Below, in pieces: positions 34,405-42,947 of a stretch of 64,000 bases of DNA (positions within the stretch are counted from its first letter, which is position 1; every line of letters starts with the position of its first letter). The stretch lies in contig CAVXNB010000003.1 of NCBI GenBank assembly GCA_963763085.1, positions 558,001-622,000 of the forward strand, given 5' to 3'. The notes under the pieces are model-generated. The model had not been told where the DNA came from. It did no database searches and saw nothing but the letters and a program-made list of their open reading frames with translations. Origin of the DNA: CAVXNB01 sp963763085. Lineage in GTDB: Bacteria; Actinomycetota; Acidimicrobiia; Acidimicrobiales; Bog-793. A program made the translations under genes and the position numbers.

Positions 34405-35198
34405 TCAGAGCACCAGCTTGCGTTCGCTGGGCTCGAGGGCGTCGTAGTTCCAGAGCTTCTTGGCACAGACGAACTTGCGGAACGCGTCCGGGCGCTCGAT
34501 GCCGTAATTGCCGAGCTTTCGGTCGAGCACCTCGTGATCGTCGTCGGTCAGCTCGGCTTCGATGCAGTCCACGCCGAGCGACGCGACCTTGCCACCGATG
34601 TAGATGACCCCGTCGTACATGGAGTCGCCCAACCCCGGTCCGACGTTGCCGCAGATGATCTGGCGCCCCCGCTGCATCATGAACCCCGTCATCATCCCGG
34701 CGTTGCCACCGGAGATGATCGTCCCGCCCTTCTGGTCGATGCCGGTGCGCGCGCCGACGTCACCCCTGACGACCAGGTCGCCGCCGCGGATCGCGGCGCC
34801 GGCGAGCGAACCGGCGTTCTTCTCGATCAGCACGACGCCCGGACATCATGTTCTCCGCAACCGACCACCCCACGCGGCCGGTGATGGTGATCTCGGGCCC
34901 GTCGATCAGGCCGACGCCGAAGTACCCGAGGCTCCCCTCGAACCGGATCTTGCACCGTTGCGAGGATCCCGACGCCGATGGAGTGCTTGGCGCCCGGATT
35001 CCGCACGACCACGTCATGGACGCCGGCCTCGGTGAGCAGCCACCGTAGCTCGAGGTTGATCTGGCGCGTCGAGAGCGCCGAAGCGTCGAACACGGCCTTG
35101 CCGCCGGAGATCTCCGAGATCTTCGGGATCGTCGCGTCCGGCTCGACCAGTCCGCGGGCGTCGTAGCGGATCTTGCGCTCCCCTACTACCTGTTCCAC
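34405..35198 (-). CDS. mgsB: Second N-methylglutamate synthase-type subunit B, two frameshifts
   Basis: The GXGXG-domain protein is split over three frames. Part one starts at a GTG (35198) overlapping the mgsA stop and runs to HSIGVGIL (about 34955). Part two covers KIRFEGSLGYFGVGLIDGPE to SVAENMMSG (about 34843). Part three runs from VLIEKNAGSLAG to 34405. Joined, about 264 residues remain, all of them well conserved with the cluster 1 protein. Selection was clearly acting on all three parts, so sequencing error is more likely than a pseudogene. Confidence 0.72.
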
Positions 35199-36115
35199 AC
35201 GAGCACCTCTCCCTCGTAGGGGTCGTACGTGTCGATCTCGTGATCGATCAGCGACCGGATCGCGACCTCCTCGGAGGCGAGCGCCACGACGTCGTCCGAC
35301 TCGAACAGCACGAGCGGCTTGGCCGCCATGACGTCCTTGGCGACCCCCAGGCTGTCCTTCGTGACGACGACGTAGGTGAACACGCCGTCGAAGTCGTCGA
35401 GGCTCTGCTTGATCGCCGTCTCGAGCGGGATGTCGTTGTGCAGCTGCTCGGCGAGGTAGACCGCGATGATCTCCGAGTCGCACTCCGACTGGAAGCGGTG
35501 CCCGAGACGCTCGAGGCGTCGGCGCCACTGGTGGTAGTTGGTCAGCTGGCCGTTGTGCACGACGGCAAGGTCGGCGAACGGATAGGCCCAATAGGGGTGG
35601 GCGCCGGCGATGTCGACGTCCGACTCGGTCGCCATGCGGACGTGCCCGATGGCGTGGGTGCCGCGGAAACTGCCGAGCCCGTACTGCTCAGCGACCGAGA
35701 CAGCGTCCCCGAGGTCCTTGACGATCTCGAGGGAGTGCCCTATCGACAGCACCTCGCAGCCGGGGATGTCCTCGACGTAGTCGACGAGCGCCTTCAGATC
35801 CCCTTCGTAGTCGAGCTCGACCCGGCAGGCGTACTCGGTGACGATCTCGATGCGGTCCAGCATCGCTCCGACCTTGCCCAGACGAGCCTCGAGCTCGAGG
35901 CGGTGACGCTCGAGCCGCTCGCCGAAATCGATCTCCGCCGCCGCGTTGGGATCGGCGAGCTTGATTCGCATGACCACACGCTCGGTCGGTTGCCCGTAGA
36001 GCGCGAAGCCGGTCGAGTCCGGGCCGCGGTGCTTCATGGCCTGCAGCATCCGCGTGATCTCCGCGCCGATGTCCGACGGACCGTTCTTGTGAATGACTCC
36101 GGCGATGCCACACAT
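35186..36115 (-). CDS. mgsA: Second N-methylglutamate synthase-type subunit A (class II amidotransferase)
   Basis: 309 residues, intact. MCGIAGVIHKN gives the catalytic Cys2, followed by HRGPDSTGFALYG, IGHVRMATESDVD and VVHNGQLTNYHQWRRRLE. As with cluster 1 the protein resembles the amidotransferase domain of glutamate synthase, with the rest of the enzyme on separate genes. It overlaps mgsB and lies 27 bases after the ligase gene, so ligase plus synthase form one transcription unit here. Confidence 0.85.
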   Translation of the reverse strand: MCGIAGVIHKNGPSDIGAEITRMLQAMKHRGPDSTGFALYGQPTERVVMRIKLADPNAAAEIDFGERLERHRLELEARLGKVGAMLDRIEIVTEYACRVELDYEGDLKALVDYVEDIPGCEVLSIGHSLEIVKDLGDAVSVAEQYGLGSFRGTHAIGHVRMATESDVDIAGAHPYWAYPFADLAVVHNGQLTNYHQWRRRLERLGHRFQSECDSEIIAVYLAEQLHNDIPLETAIKQSLDDFDGVFTYVVVTKDSLGVAKDVMAAKPLVLFESDDVVALASEEVAIRSLIDHEIDTYDPYEGEVLVWNR

Positions 36116-36142
36116 GTCGTTGTCTCCCGCTCCTCTCAGCTG

Positions 36143-37540
36143 CTAGGGGAGGACGTCCAGGTATTCCTTGATGTCCCAGTCGCTCACCGTCGAGATGAAC
36201 CGCTCCCACTCGTCGGTCTTGTAGTGCATGAAGACCCGGTACATGTCCCCGGGCAGTGCGGTCTTGCACGAGCTCGTCAGCCTGCAGCGCCTCGAGCGCC
36301 TCGCCGAGGGTACGCGGGATCCGCCGCACTTTTTTGCCCGCCTCGATCGCCTCGTAGATGTTGCGCTCCTCGGGCTCGCCCCGGATCGAGGTTCCGGTCG
36401 ATACCGTCCTTGATCGTCACGAGCAGGGCCGCCATCGACAGGTACGGGTTGACGGCGGAGTCGACCGACCGGTACTCGAACCTGCCGGGCGCGCTGATCC
36501 GCAGCGCCGTCGTGCGGTTCTGGAAGCCCCAGTCGGCAAAGACGGGAGCCCAGAAGCCGGCGTCGGCGAAGCGGCGGTAGGAGTTCACGGTCGGAGACGA
36601 GATCGCGCACAGCGCAGAGCAGGTGCTCGAGCACGCCGGCGACGGCGTGGAGGCCTGTGACTCCTGGAAGCCTCGGGTTGTCGGTGTCCGGGAGGAACGT
36701 GTTCTCCTCGCCGCGCCAGAGCGAGAAATTGTGGTGGCAGCCGTTGGCTGACACGCCCATGAACGGCTTCGGCATGAAACAGGGGAAGGCGCCGAGCTCG
36801 CGGCCCACCTGACGACAGATCTGGCGGTAGGTGGTCAGTCGGTCGGCCGTGCGCTCCGCCTTGTCGAATTGGAAATTCAGCTCGAGCTGTCCCGGCGCGT
36901 CCTCATGATCGCCCTGGATCATGTCGAGCCCCATCTTGCCCGCGTATTCGAGGACCTTGTGAATGATCGGCTGCAGCTCGGAGAACTGGTCGATGTGGTA
37001 GCAGTACGGCTTGGTCATGCCCTCGACGGTGGGCTTGCCCTCGGCGTCGGTCTTGAGCCACATCATCTCGGGCTCGCACCCGATGCGCATCTCGAGGCCG
37101 GTGGCGGCCGTGAACGCGTCGTGGATGCGATGCAGGTTGCCGCGACAGTCGGAGGTCAGGAAGGCGCCGCCGTCGACCTCCTCCTCGCGACCCCGGAAGA
37201 GCGTGCAGAACACCCTCGCCACCCTCGGGTCCCAGGGCAGCGGGCAGAACGTGTCGACGTCGGGAAGCCCGATCAGCTCCCGCGCCTCGGGGCCGTAGCC
37301 GATGTAATCGCCGCGGCGGTCGATGAAGAGGTTGGCCGTCGAGCCGTAGACGAGCTGGAATCCCTTGCGGGCGATCGTCTCCCAGTGGGGGGCCGGGACA
37401 CCCTTTCCCATGATCCGGCCGGTGACCGAGACGAACTGGTAGTAGATGTAGGTGATCCCTTCGGCGTCGATGCGGCGTCGCACGTCCGCGATGAGGTCCT
37501 CGCGGCCCTCCTGGGCAACGAAGCGCTCGAGATCGGTCAT
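36143..37540 (-). CDS. Second glutamine synthetase-like gamma-glutamyl-amine ligase, three frameshifts
   Basis: About 465 residues when joined. It starts at 37540 (MTDLERFVAQEGREDLIADV). The glutamine synthetase pattern is seen: IGCEPEMMW, QGDHEDAPGQLELNFQ, FMPKPFMGVSANGCHHNFSLW, then after a break near 36620 PTVNSYRRFADAGFWAP and NRTTALRISAPGRFEYR. Further breaks lie near 36385 and 36265 before the end LDVLP. The N-terminal domain differs strongly from the cluster 1 ligase, so the amine or acceptor may differ. It is the first gene of the cluster 2 minus-strand unit. Confidence 0.72.
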   Translation of the reverse strand: MTDLERFVAQEGREDLIADVRRRIDAEGITYIYYQFVSVTGRIMGKGVPAPHWETIARKGFQLVYGSTANLFIDRRGDYIGYGPEARELIGLPDVDTFCPLPWDPRVARVFCTLFRGREEEVDGGAFLTSDCRGNLHRIHDAFTAATGLEMRIGCEPEMMWLKTDAEGKPTVEGMTKPYCYHIDQFSELQPIIHKVLEYAGKMGLDMIQGDHEDAPGQLELNFQFDKAERTADRLTTYRQICRQVGRELGAFPCFMPKPFMGVSANGCHHNFSLWRGEENTFLPDTDNPRLPGVTGLHAVAGVLEHLLCAVRDLVSDRELLPPLRRRRLLGSRLCRLGLPEPHDGAADQRARQVRVPVGRLRRQPVPVDGGPARDDQGRYRPEPRSGASPRSATSTRRSRRAKKCGGSRVPSARRSRRCRLTSSCKTALPGDMYRVFMHYKTDEWERFISTVSDWDIKEYLDVLP

Positions 37541-37595
37541 CGGTGTCCTCCCCACAACGCTCGATCAGGCCGGCGGATGTTTCTCAGCAGTGAAC

Positions 37596-37623
37596 ATTGT
37601 ATGCTGCGATGATACGGGCGCAA
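37596..37623 (-). promoter_or_regulatory. Promoter of cluster 2
   Basis: On the minus strand TTGCGC (37618-37623) and TACAAT (37596-37601) are 16 bases apart, about 55 bases upstream of the ligase start at 37540. This is a good housekeeping-type promoter in an otherwise GC-rich spacer. The GAAAC-N3-GTCCAC motif of cluster 1 is absent here, which suggests separate control. Confidence 0.55.
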
Positions 37624-37708
37624 CCGCCGGCGGTGCAAGCGACTGCGCGACCGTCAGGCCTCCTACGCGCTCGTGGCGGCCAGCGTCGGCCTCAGTACAC
37701 TGGGAGAA

Positions 37709-38062
37709 GTGAAGGGTCCACCCGTTCGGGTCGTGTGCGACTGCGGTCAGAAGGCACTCGTCAACTATCCCACCACCTGGGAGTGCGAGAAGTGCGGTCG
37801 CAGGTGGAACACCGCCCAGATCCCCTCGGAGGAGTACTGGGGGATCTTGTCCGACATGAAGCGCTTCCGTTTCGAGGTCATGCGGTCCGCCCTTTTGATC
37901 GGTGCGGTCGTCCTGGCGCTGTGCCTGCTCGTCTCGTCGACCTTCTTCATCCTCGTGCCGGTCGTCTTCGGTGGCTGGTACCTCTTCTACATGCCACGGT
38001 GGCGCCGGCGGGTACGCGATCGCGCCCGGTCCCTGCCGAACTGGACGCTGCGGCCTGAATGA
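37709..38062 (+). CDS. Zinc-ribbon membrane protein
   Basis: 117 residues from the GTG at 37709 (an in-frame GTG at 37673 is an alternative). The N-terminal CDCGQ and CEKCGRRW pair gives four Cys of a zinc ribbon (about residues 10-35). It is followed by one long hydrophobic region (about 60-90, two close segments) and a basic C-terminus (MPRWRRRVRDRARSLPNW). The family is unknown. Its stop overlaps the start of the downstream stress protein (ATGA), so they form an operon divergent from cluster 2. Confidence 0.65.
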   Translation: MKGPPVRVVCDCGQKALVNYPTTWECEKCGRRWNTAQIPSEEYWGILSDMKRFRFEVMRSALLIGAVVLALCLLVSSTFFILVPVVFGGWYLFYMPRWRRRVRDRARSLPNWTLRPE

Positions 38063-38559
38063 CCACGGCCACCGAGACCGGCATACCGGACCTGGCAGCT
38101 CGTCCCAGGTCCAACGCTGGTCCGGTGATGCTGGCAACCTTCGACGTGCCCTTCGACGAGGCTGCCACCGCGTTTGCCGTGCGCGCTGCGATCGAGGCGA
38201 GCCGAGCGCTCATCGTCGCCAACGTGGTCGAGCTGCCAGCCCTCCCCTTCAGCATCCAGATGGGATACGACATGCTCGACTACACACCCGAGATGGAGGC
38301 CTCCCTGATGGCTCCGGTCGAGCTCGCGCAGGCGCACGGGCTGGACGTGGAACGTCTGCGCGTGAAGAGCTTCCGTCGTGTCGAGGCGCTCATCGAGGTG
38401 ACGCGTGAACGCGAGGCTCAGATGCTCGTGCTCGGCCCGGATCGGCGGCGGGTGAGTGAGCGGCTGTACCGCAAGGCTGCAAGGGCCGTCCGTGATCGGC
38501 TCGAGTGCCTCGTCTGGATCACGTGGGAGCTCGACGAACCGAACTCGTCGCGTGCCTAG
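38059..38559 (+). CDS. Universal stress protein-like
   Basis: 166 residues. Usp-like strands and helices: PVMLATFDVPFDEAATAFAVRAAIEASRALIVANVVE and EREAQMLVLGPDRRRVSERLYRKAARAVRDRLECLVWI. The ATP motif is altered. It is coupled to the zinc-ribbon membrane protein. This is another of the stress-type proteins spread through the amine clusters; its function is unknown. Confidence 0.6.
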   Translation: MTTATETGIPDLAARPRSNAGPVMLATFDVPFDEAATAFAVRAAIEASRALIVANVVELPALPFSIQMGYDMLDYTPEMEASLMAPVELAQAHGLDVERLRVKSFRRVEALIEVTREREAQMLVLGPDRRRVSERLYRKAARAVRDRLECLVWITWELDEPNSSRA

Positions 38560-38592
38560 GCGGGGCCCTTCGACCCCTGCTGGCGCCGCCCC

Positions 38593-39438
38593 TCAGGGCG
38601 CGAGGTAGTCGGCCAGCCAGGGGGACCGATAGCCGTCCGCACGCCAGAGCACCGGGAAGAACGCCTCGTCCATCTCGACCTCACCGGGTCGGCGGTAGCG
38701 CGAATAAATCGGGTGCGGATGCCTGGGGTTGAACCGGGTGTCGGCATCCATGAAATGGCTGATGATCGCCCGCCGCTCGCCATCGGGCCGCGTGTTCGCC
38801 GGGCTCCCGTGGAATACCCAGGCGTCGTGGAACGCCGCACCGCCGCGGGGTACCTCGACCGGTACGAGCTCGACCTCGACGCCGGCCGGCTTGACTTCGT
38901 CGAGCCAGGAGAGCCAGTCCTCCGGGGCGTGGAAGCGTCCACCGGCTGGACTGTGCGGCCACCTGTGCGACCCGCGGACGTAATAGATCGTGCCAGCATC
39001 CCGGTCGGTGTCGTCGAGCGCCATCCAACAGGTGACCATGTTGGGCGGTGACAGGAAGTCGAGATAGGCACCGTCCTGGTGGGCTAGGAGCGGCTTGCCG
39101 CCTGGGGGCTTCCAGATGGCGTTGTCCTGGACGATGCGGACTCCGTCGAGTCCGGCGAGGCTCGCCGCGAACGCGGCATTGCGCTCCGAGAGCGTCGTCG
39201 CCGCAACGGCCCGATCGGCCTTCCAGACGTTGCACAGCTGTCGAGTACGGTCCGGCGGGGTGATCCCGGGCTCGTAATTCACCTCGTCCGGAGCGAGCCC
39301 CGTCTCCCACCGGTGCTCGAACAGGGCGACCCAACGCGCCAGCAACCGGTCGACCTCGTGGCCGGGGAGGTACTCCTCGAGGACCACGAAACCGTCGCGG
39401 CGATATGCCGCTATCTGCTCGCCCGTCGGCTGGTTCAC
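38593..39438 (-). CDS. Phytanoyl-CoA dioxygenase-family Fe(II)/2-oxoglutarate oxygenase
   Basis: 281 residues. The iron ligands are His and Asp in LLAHQDGAYLDF (about residue 140) and a distal His in FHDAWVFHGSPANTRPDGERRAI (about 220-226), with the Arg for 2-oxoglutarate after it. Members hydroxylate small molecules such as ectoine, proline or alkyl amines. It is adjacent to the second amine permease on the same strand (16 bases). It could oxidise a methylated amine or osmolyte taken up by the permease, but the substrate cannot be read from the sequence. Confidence 0.78.
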   Translation of the reverse strand: MNQPTGEQIAAYRRDGFVVLEEYLPGHEVDRLLARWVALFEHRWETGLAPDEVNYEPGITPPDRTRQLCNVWKADRAVAATTLSERNAAFAASLAGLDGVRIVQDNAIWKPPGGKPLLAHQDGAYLDFLSPPNMVTCWMALDDTDRDAGTIYYVRGSHRWPHSPAGGRFHAPEDWLSWLDEVKPAGVEVELVPVEVPRGGAAFHDAWVFHGSPANTRPDGERRAIISHFMDADTRFNPRHPHPIYSRYRRPGEVEMDEAFFPVLWRADGYRSPWLADYLAP

Positions 39439-39454
39439 TCAGGTGCGGATCGGA

Positions 39455-40930
39455 CTACGAGCCGGTGTGGGCGACCTCTTGCTCCAGCAGGGCCATCTGC
39501 GCCGGCGAAGGCATGTCCGCCGCCTCCTCCCGGAACGTGACGCGCTTGTGGTCCTGGATGATGCGTCGGAAGAAGAAGAGCACGACGGAGCCCACAAGAA
39601 CTCCGACACCGATGTACAAGTCGGTATAGGTGCCGTACCCCGTGATGGTCGGGTTCGCCGCGCCGTAGACGAGGAACGCGATGTTCACCACGAGGAAGAA
39701 GGCGGCGAGGACCACCCAAATCGGTCCCACTTTGATCGCGCGTGGCCAGTTGGGGCGGTCTCGCCTGAGCAGCAGGAAACCGGACAGAGCGAAGATGTGG
39801 GCGACGACGTAGCCGATGTTGCTCATGTAGAGGATGGCCAGGTTGCTCGAGATGAACAGGATCAGCAGCGTGTTCACCACCATGTCCACGGTCATCGCCC
39901 GGCCGGGAACGTGGTGCTTGTTCAGGTGGTAGAGCTGCTTGACGGTCATGTCGTCACGGGCGATTCCGTACAGCGCCCGTGACGCGTCCGCCGTCGACGA
40001 GATCATCGAGAGGAACAGGCTCCCGATCAGGCAGGCCGTCACGAACGACGCCCCTCCGCTCCCGACGAGCTTCGCGAACGCCGCCGGGTAGAACTGGCCC
40101 TCGGCGAGGGCGGGGTTCGGAGCCCCGTTCAGCCCGCTCATTCCGAGCGGGAAGAGAACCGCTGCCAGGAGCGCGAACGTCGCCCCCGTACGAAGGGCGA
40201 GGGCGGTGTCTCTCTTGGTGTTCTTGTACTCCGGCGCGAACGAGGCGCTCACTTCGACCCCGTAGGTGTTCCAGGCCATTAGGAACAGATAGACCATCGC
40301 CAGCTTGAAGCCGGCGTAGCCGTGCAGGTTCCACGTCATGTTGCTCGAGTGCCACTTGCCGGTGATGTACGGCCCGAAGCTGACGAGGAACAGAGGGACG
40401 AGGAGCCCGACGCCGGTGATGTACGAGATCCAGACGGCCGGGCGGATGCCGTAGATGTTCAGCAGCCACACGGCGACGATGCAGCCGATCCCGATCAGGT
40501 CGTTGGCGGTGATGTGTACGACGCCGTCATAGACCGACCAGGTCGTGCTCGGGAACCACTTCGCGATCACCAGGTCGCCGATGGTCTTTCCGAAGATGGA
40601 GAGCACGACCGACCAGCCGATCCAGTAGCCGAAGGCCCCGATCGGACCGGCGAGGGAGAACCGGGACTTCCAGCCCTCGTAGGCGTAGAGCGAGATGCCT
40701 CCGGGCTTGTCGGGGAACATGGCTGCGGTCTCGCAGTAGATGAACGCCTGCAGCAGCCCGATGCCGGCGGAGATCGACCACAGCACGACCGCCCCCCAGG
40801 TCCCGAGGGCGTCGAGGGTGAAGCCGAGGAAGGCGATCATGAAGCCGGGGTTGCACATGGCGATGACGAAGCCGTCCCACCAGCGCAGAGATTTGAGGAG
40901 CTGTCGCTCCTCTACGACCGCAGTGGCCAT
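39455..40930 (-). CDS. APC-family amino acid/amine permease, intact
   Basis: 491 residues from the ATG at 40930, preceded by GGAAGGGG. About 12 membrane segments. Helix 1 has MCNPGFMIAFLGFTLDALG, and GGISLYAYEGWKSRFSLAGP is the typical APC inner-loop region. It resembles the broken permease of cluster 1, and the two may serve the two modules. The start region carries a copy of the GAAAC-N3-GTCCAC motif (41029-41042), which links its control to cluster 1 rather than to its neighbours. Confidence 0.82.
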   Translation of the reverse strand: MATAVVEERQLLKSLRWWDGFVIAMCNPGFMIAFLGFTLDALGTWGAVVLWSISAGIGLLQAFIYCETAAMFPDKPGGISLYAYEGWKSRFSLAGPIGAFGYWIGWSVVLSIFGKTIGDLVIAKWFPSTTWSVYDGVVHITANDLIGIGCIVAVWLLNIYGIRPAVWISYITGVGLLVPLFLVSFGPYITGKWHSSNMTWNLHGYAGFKLAMVYLFLMAWNTYGVEVSASFAPEYKNTKRDTALALRTGATFALLAAVLFPLGMSGLNGAPNPALAEGQFYPAAFAKLVGSGGASFVTACLIGSLFLSMISSTADASRALYGIARDDMTVKQLYHLNKHHVPGRAMTVDMVVNTLLILFISSNLAILYMSNIGYVVAHIFALSGFLLLRRDRPNWPRAIKVGPIWVVLAAFFLVVNIAFLVYGAANPTITGYGTYTDLYIGVGVLVGSVVLFFFRRIIQDHKRVTFREEAADMPSPAQMALLEQEVAHTGS

Positions 40931-41238
40931 GCCTGTCCCCTTCCCCCCGGAGAAAAACCGGATCCCCGCCAACAATTCCCGCCGCGTCCTGTCCCCAAGG
41001 CGTGACAGCCCTGCCTGTTCACCGTCCCGAAACGGCGTCCACTGGCAATACTAAACATACGGTGCCGCTCAAGCAAAGGATTGCGGCCGTCCACCAGCCA
41101 CGCTCCTGAGTACGCTCGCATGCTGTACGTTACGGACCCAATCCCGAGGGCCGCGGGCTCGGCCGTCTTCGCCCGCGGGGTCACGCCACAATGAAGCGGA
41201 CAAATGGGCGTTCCGCTGCCGATCGGAGGTGAGGTCGC
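40931..41238. other. Divergent spacer between permease and etfB
   Basis: 308 bases without a convincing gene. It holds the GAAAC-N3-GTCCAC motif at 41029-41042 and a TAGTAT box (minus strand, 41047-41052) that could be the -10 of the permease promoter, which would place the motif just downstream of it. The etfB side has only a GGAGGTGAGG ribosome binding site. Confidence 0.45.
41029..41042 (-). promoter_or_regulatory. Third copy of the GAAAC-N3-GTCCAC motif
   Basis: Same element and spacing as upstream of mgdA and mgsA, followed by TG as at mgdA. It lies about 100 bases upstream of the permease start in the same orientation as the other two copies relative to their genes. Confidence 0.5.
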
Positions 41239-42003
41239 GTGAAGACGGTCGTCTGCGTCAAGCAGGTTCGCACGCTCGGGGACGAGGTCGAATTCACCGG
41301 CGACGAGAGGGACGTCGACCCGGACTACGTCGAGCTGGCCGTCAACGAGTGGGACACCTACGCCGTCGAGGAGGCGCTCAGGGTGAAGGAGGCGACCGGG
41401 GAAGGCGAGGTCGTCGTCGTGACCGTCGGCGGCGACGAGGCCGAGGAGGCACTTCGCCGCTGCCTGGCGATGGGCGCCGACCGCGCGATCCGCGTCGAGA
41501 GCGCGGGCGCCGGGGTCGAGGACCCACTGAGCACCGCACGCCGGCTGGCGGCAGCGGTCGCCCCCGAGTCACCCGACCTCGTATTCACGGGCGTGCAGTC
41601 GAGCGATTCGGTGCAGGCCGCGACCGGCACGATGCTTGCCGCATTGCTGGACCTGCCCCAGGTCGCGGTCGTGACGAGGCTCGAGTACGACCACGGCGCC
41701 AAGCGGGCGACCGTCCACCGCGAGCTCGAGGGCGGGCTCATCGACATCGTGGAAGTGGACACACCGGCGGTTCTGACGATCCAGACCGGGATCAACGAAC
41801 CGCGCTACGCCACCCTTCGTGCCATCAAGCAGGCCAATCAGCAGGAGATCGCCGTCCTGGACGGTGCCGTTGGCGGCGAGCCCGCCTACCGGGTGCGCCG
41901 CATGTTCGTGCCCCCTCGGGGCGAGGGTGCAGAACCGCTCGGCGATACCCCGGCCGCGGTCGCAGCCCGCATCGCCGAGATCGTCAAGGCGCGGCTGTCA
42001 TGA
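41239..42003 (+). CDS. etfB: Electron transfer flavoprotein beta subunit
   Basis: 254 residues from a GTG after GGAGGTGAGG. It begins MKTVVCVKQVRTLGDEV and has AVNEWDTYAVEEALRVKE, GADRAIRVESAG, and the ETF-beta signature around VDTPAVLTIQTGINEPRYATLRAIKQANQQEI. It carries AMP and pairs with the alpha subunit. In amine catabolism ETF takes electrons from dehydrogenases such as dimethylglycine, sarcosine or trimethylamine dehydrogenase. It overlaps etfA by 4 bases. Confidence 0.92.
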   Translation: MKTVVCVKQVRTLGDEVEFTGDERDVDPDYVELAVNEWDTYAVEEALRVKEATGEGEVVVVTVGGDEAEEALRRCLAMGADRAIRVESAGAGVEDPLSTARRLAAAVAPESPDLVFTGVQSSDSVQAATGTMLAALLDLPQVAVVTRLEYDHGAKRATVHRELEGGLIDIVEVDTPAVLTIQTGINEPRYATLRAIKQANQQEIAVLDGAVGGEPAYRVRRMFVPPRGEGAEPLGDTPAAVAARIAEIVKARLS

Positions 42004-42941
42004 GCGGCGTTCTCGTCGTGGCCGAGCACCTGCAGGGCCGGCTCCGCGACGTCACCCGCGAGCTCGTGACCGCGGCCGTCGAGCTCGGCGGCCCCGTGAC
42101 CGTCGCCGTTATCGCCCGCGATCCGGGACCGCTGGCCGAGGCGGCGAATCTCGTCGGAGTGGACGAGATCGTCACGGTTCGGGTCGACTCGGACGAGTTC
42201 GAGGCCGACTCGTCGCAGTCGGCGCTGGAGGCGCTCGTGGCGGAGCGGCGGCCGGACGTGACCCTGCTCGGATTCACCGTCAACAGCATGGGGTTCGGCC
42301 CCGCCGTGGCGGCGAAGCTCGGAACCGGATTCGCGAGCGACGTCTTCGGCTTCACCCGGGACGGCGACGCGATCGTCGCGACGCGGTCCTTCTACGGCTC
42401 GAAGGTGCAGGCGGAGCTCGAGTTCCCGAGCGGGTCGACCCTGATCCTGCTCTTGCGTCCGACCGTATGGCAGCCGGCTGAGGGGCCGGGTCAGGCGACG
42501 GTCACCGAGCTCGCGGTCCCGAGTCGCCCGAGCCGTGCCCGCCATCTGGAGTTCGTGGAGGCGCCGGCGTCGGACGTCGACATCACCACGTCGGACTTCC
42601 TGCTCTCGATCGGCCGAGGCATCGGCGAACGCGAGAACATCGAGCGGTTCGCCGAGCTTGCGGAGAAGATGGGTGCGACGCTGTCGGTGTCGCGACCCAT
42701 CGTCGATGCAGGCTGGATGCCCAGCGCTCGCCAGGTCGGTCAGTCGGGCAAGACCGTCAAGCCGAAGGTGTACCTCGCGTTCGGCATCTCCGGTGCGGTG
42801 CAGCACCTGGCCGGGATGAAGACGAGCGGCACGATCATCGCCGTCAACAGCGACCCCGAGGCCGCCATCTTCGACGTCGCCCACTACGGGGCAGTGTTCG
42901 ACCTGTTCTCGGTCGCTGACGAGCTCGACAAGCTCTTCTGA
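42000..42941 (+). CDS. etfA: Electron transfer flavoprotein alpha subunit
   Basis: 313 residues. The C-terminal FAD domain is clear: LLSIGRGIGERENIERFAELAEKMGATLSVSRP, then GWMPSARQVGQSGKTVKPKVYLAFGISGAVQHLAGM and IIAVNSDPEAAIFDVAHYG. The start overlaps the etfB stop (ATGA). It is followed 6 bases later by the membrane iron-sulfur protein EtfD, forming a complete ETF to quinone branch. Confidence 0.93.
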   Translation: MSGVLVVAEHLQGRLRDVTRELVTAAVELGGPVTVAVIARDPGPLAEAANLVGVDEIVTVRVDSDEFEADSSQSALEALVAERRPDVTLLGFTVNSMGFGPAVAAKLGTGFASDVFGFTRDGDAIVATRSFYGSKVQAELEFPSGSTLILLLRPTVWQPAEGPGQATVTELAVPSRPSRARHLEFVEAPASDVDITTSDFLLSIGRGIGERENIERFAELAEKMGATLSVSRPIVDAGWMPSARQVGQSGKTVKPKVYLAFGISGAVQHLAGMKTSGTIIAVNSDPEAAIFDVAHYGAVFDLFSVADELDKLF

Positions 42942-42947
42942 CCCGCC

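Noticed and set aside
40931..41238. Riboswitch in the permease/etfB spacer
   Set aside because: No paired stems or known core could be recognised; only promoter-like boxes and the GTCCAC motif are visible.
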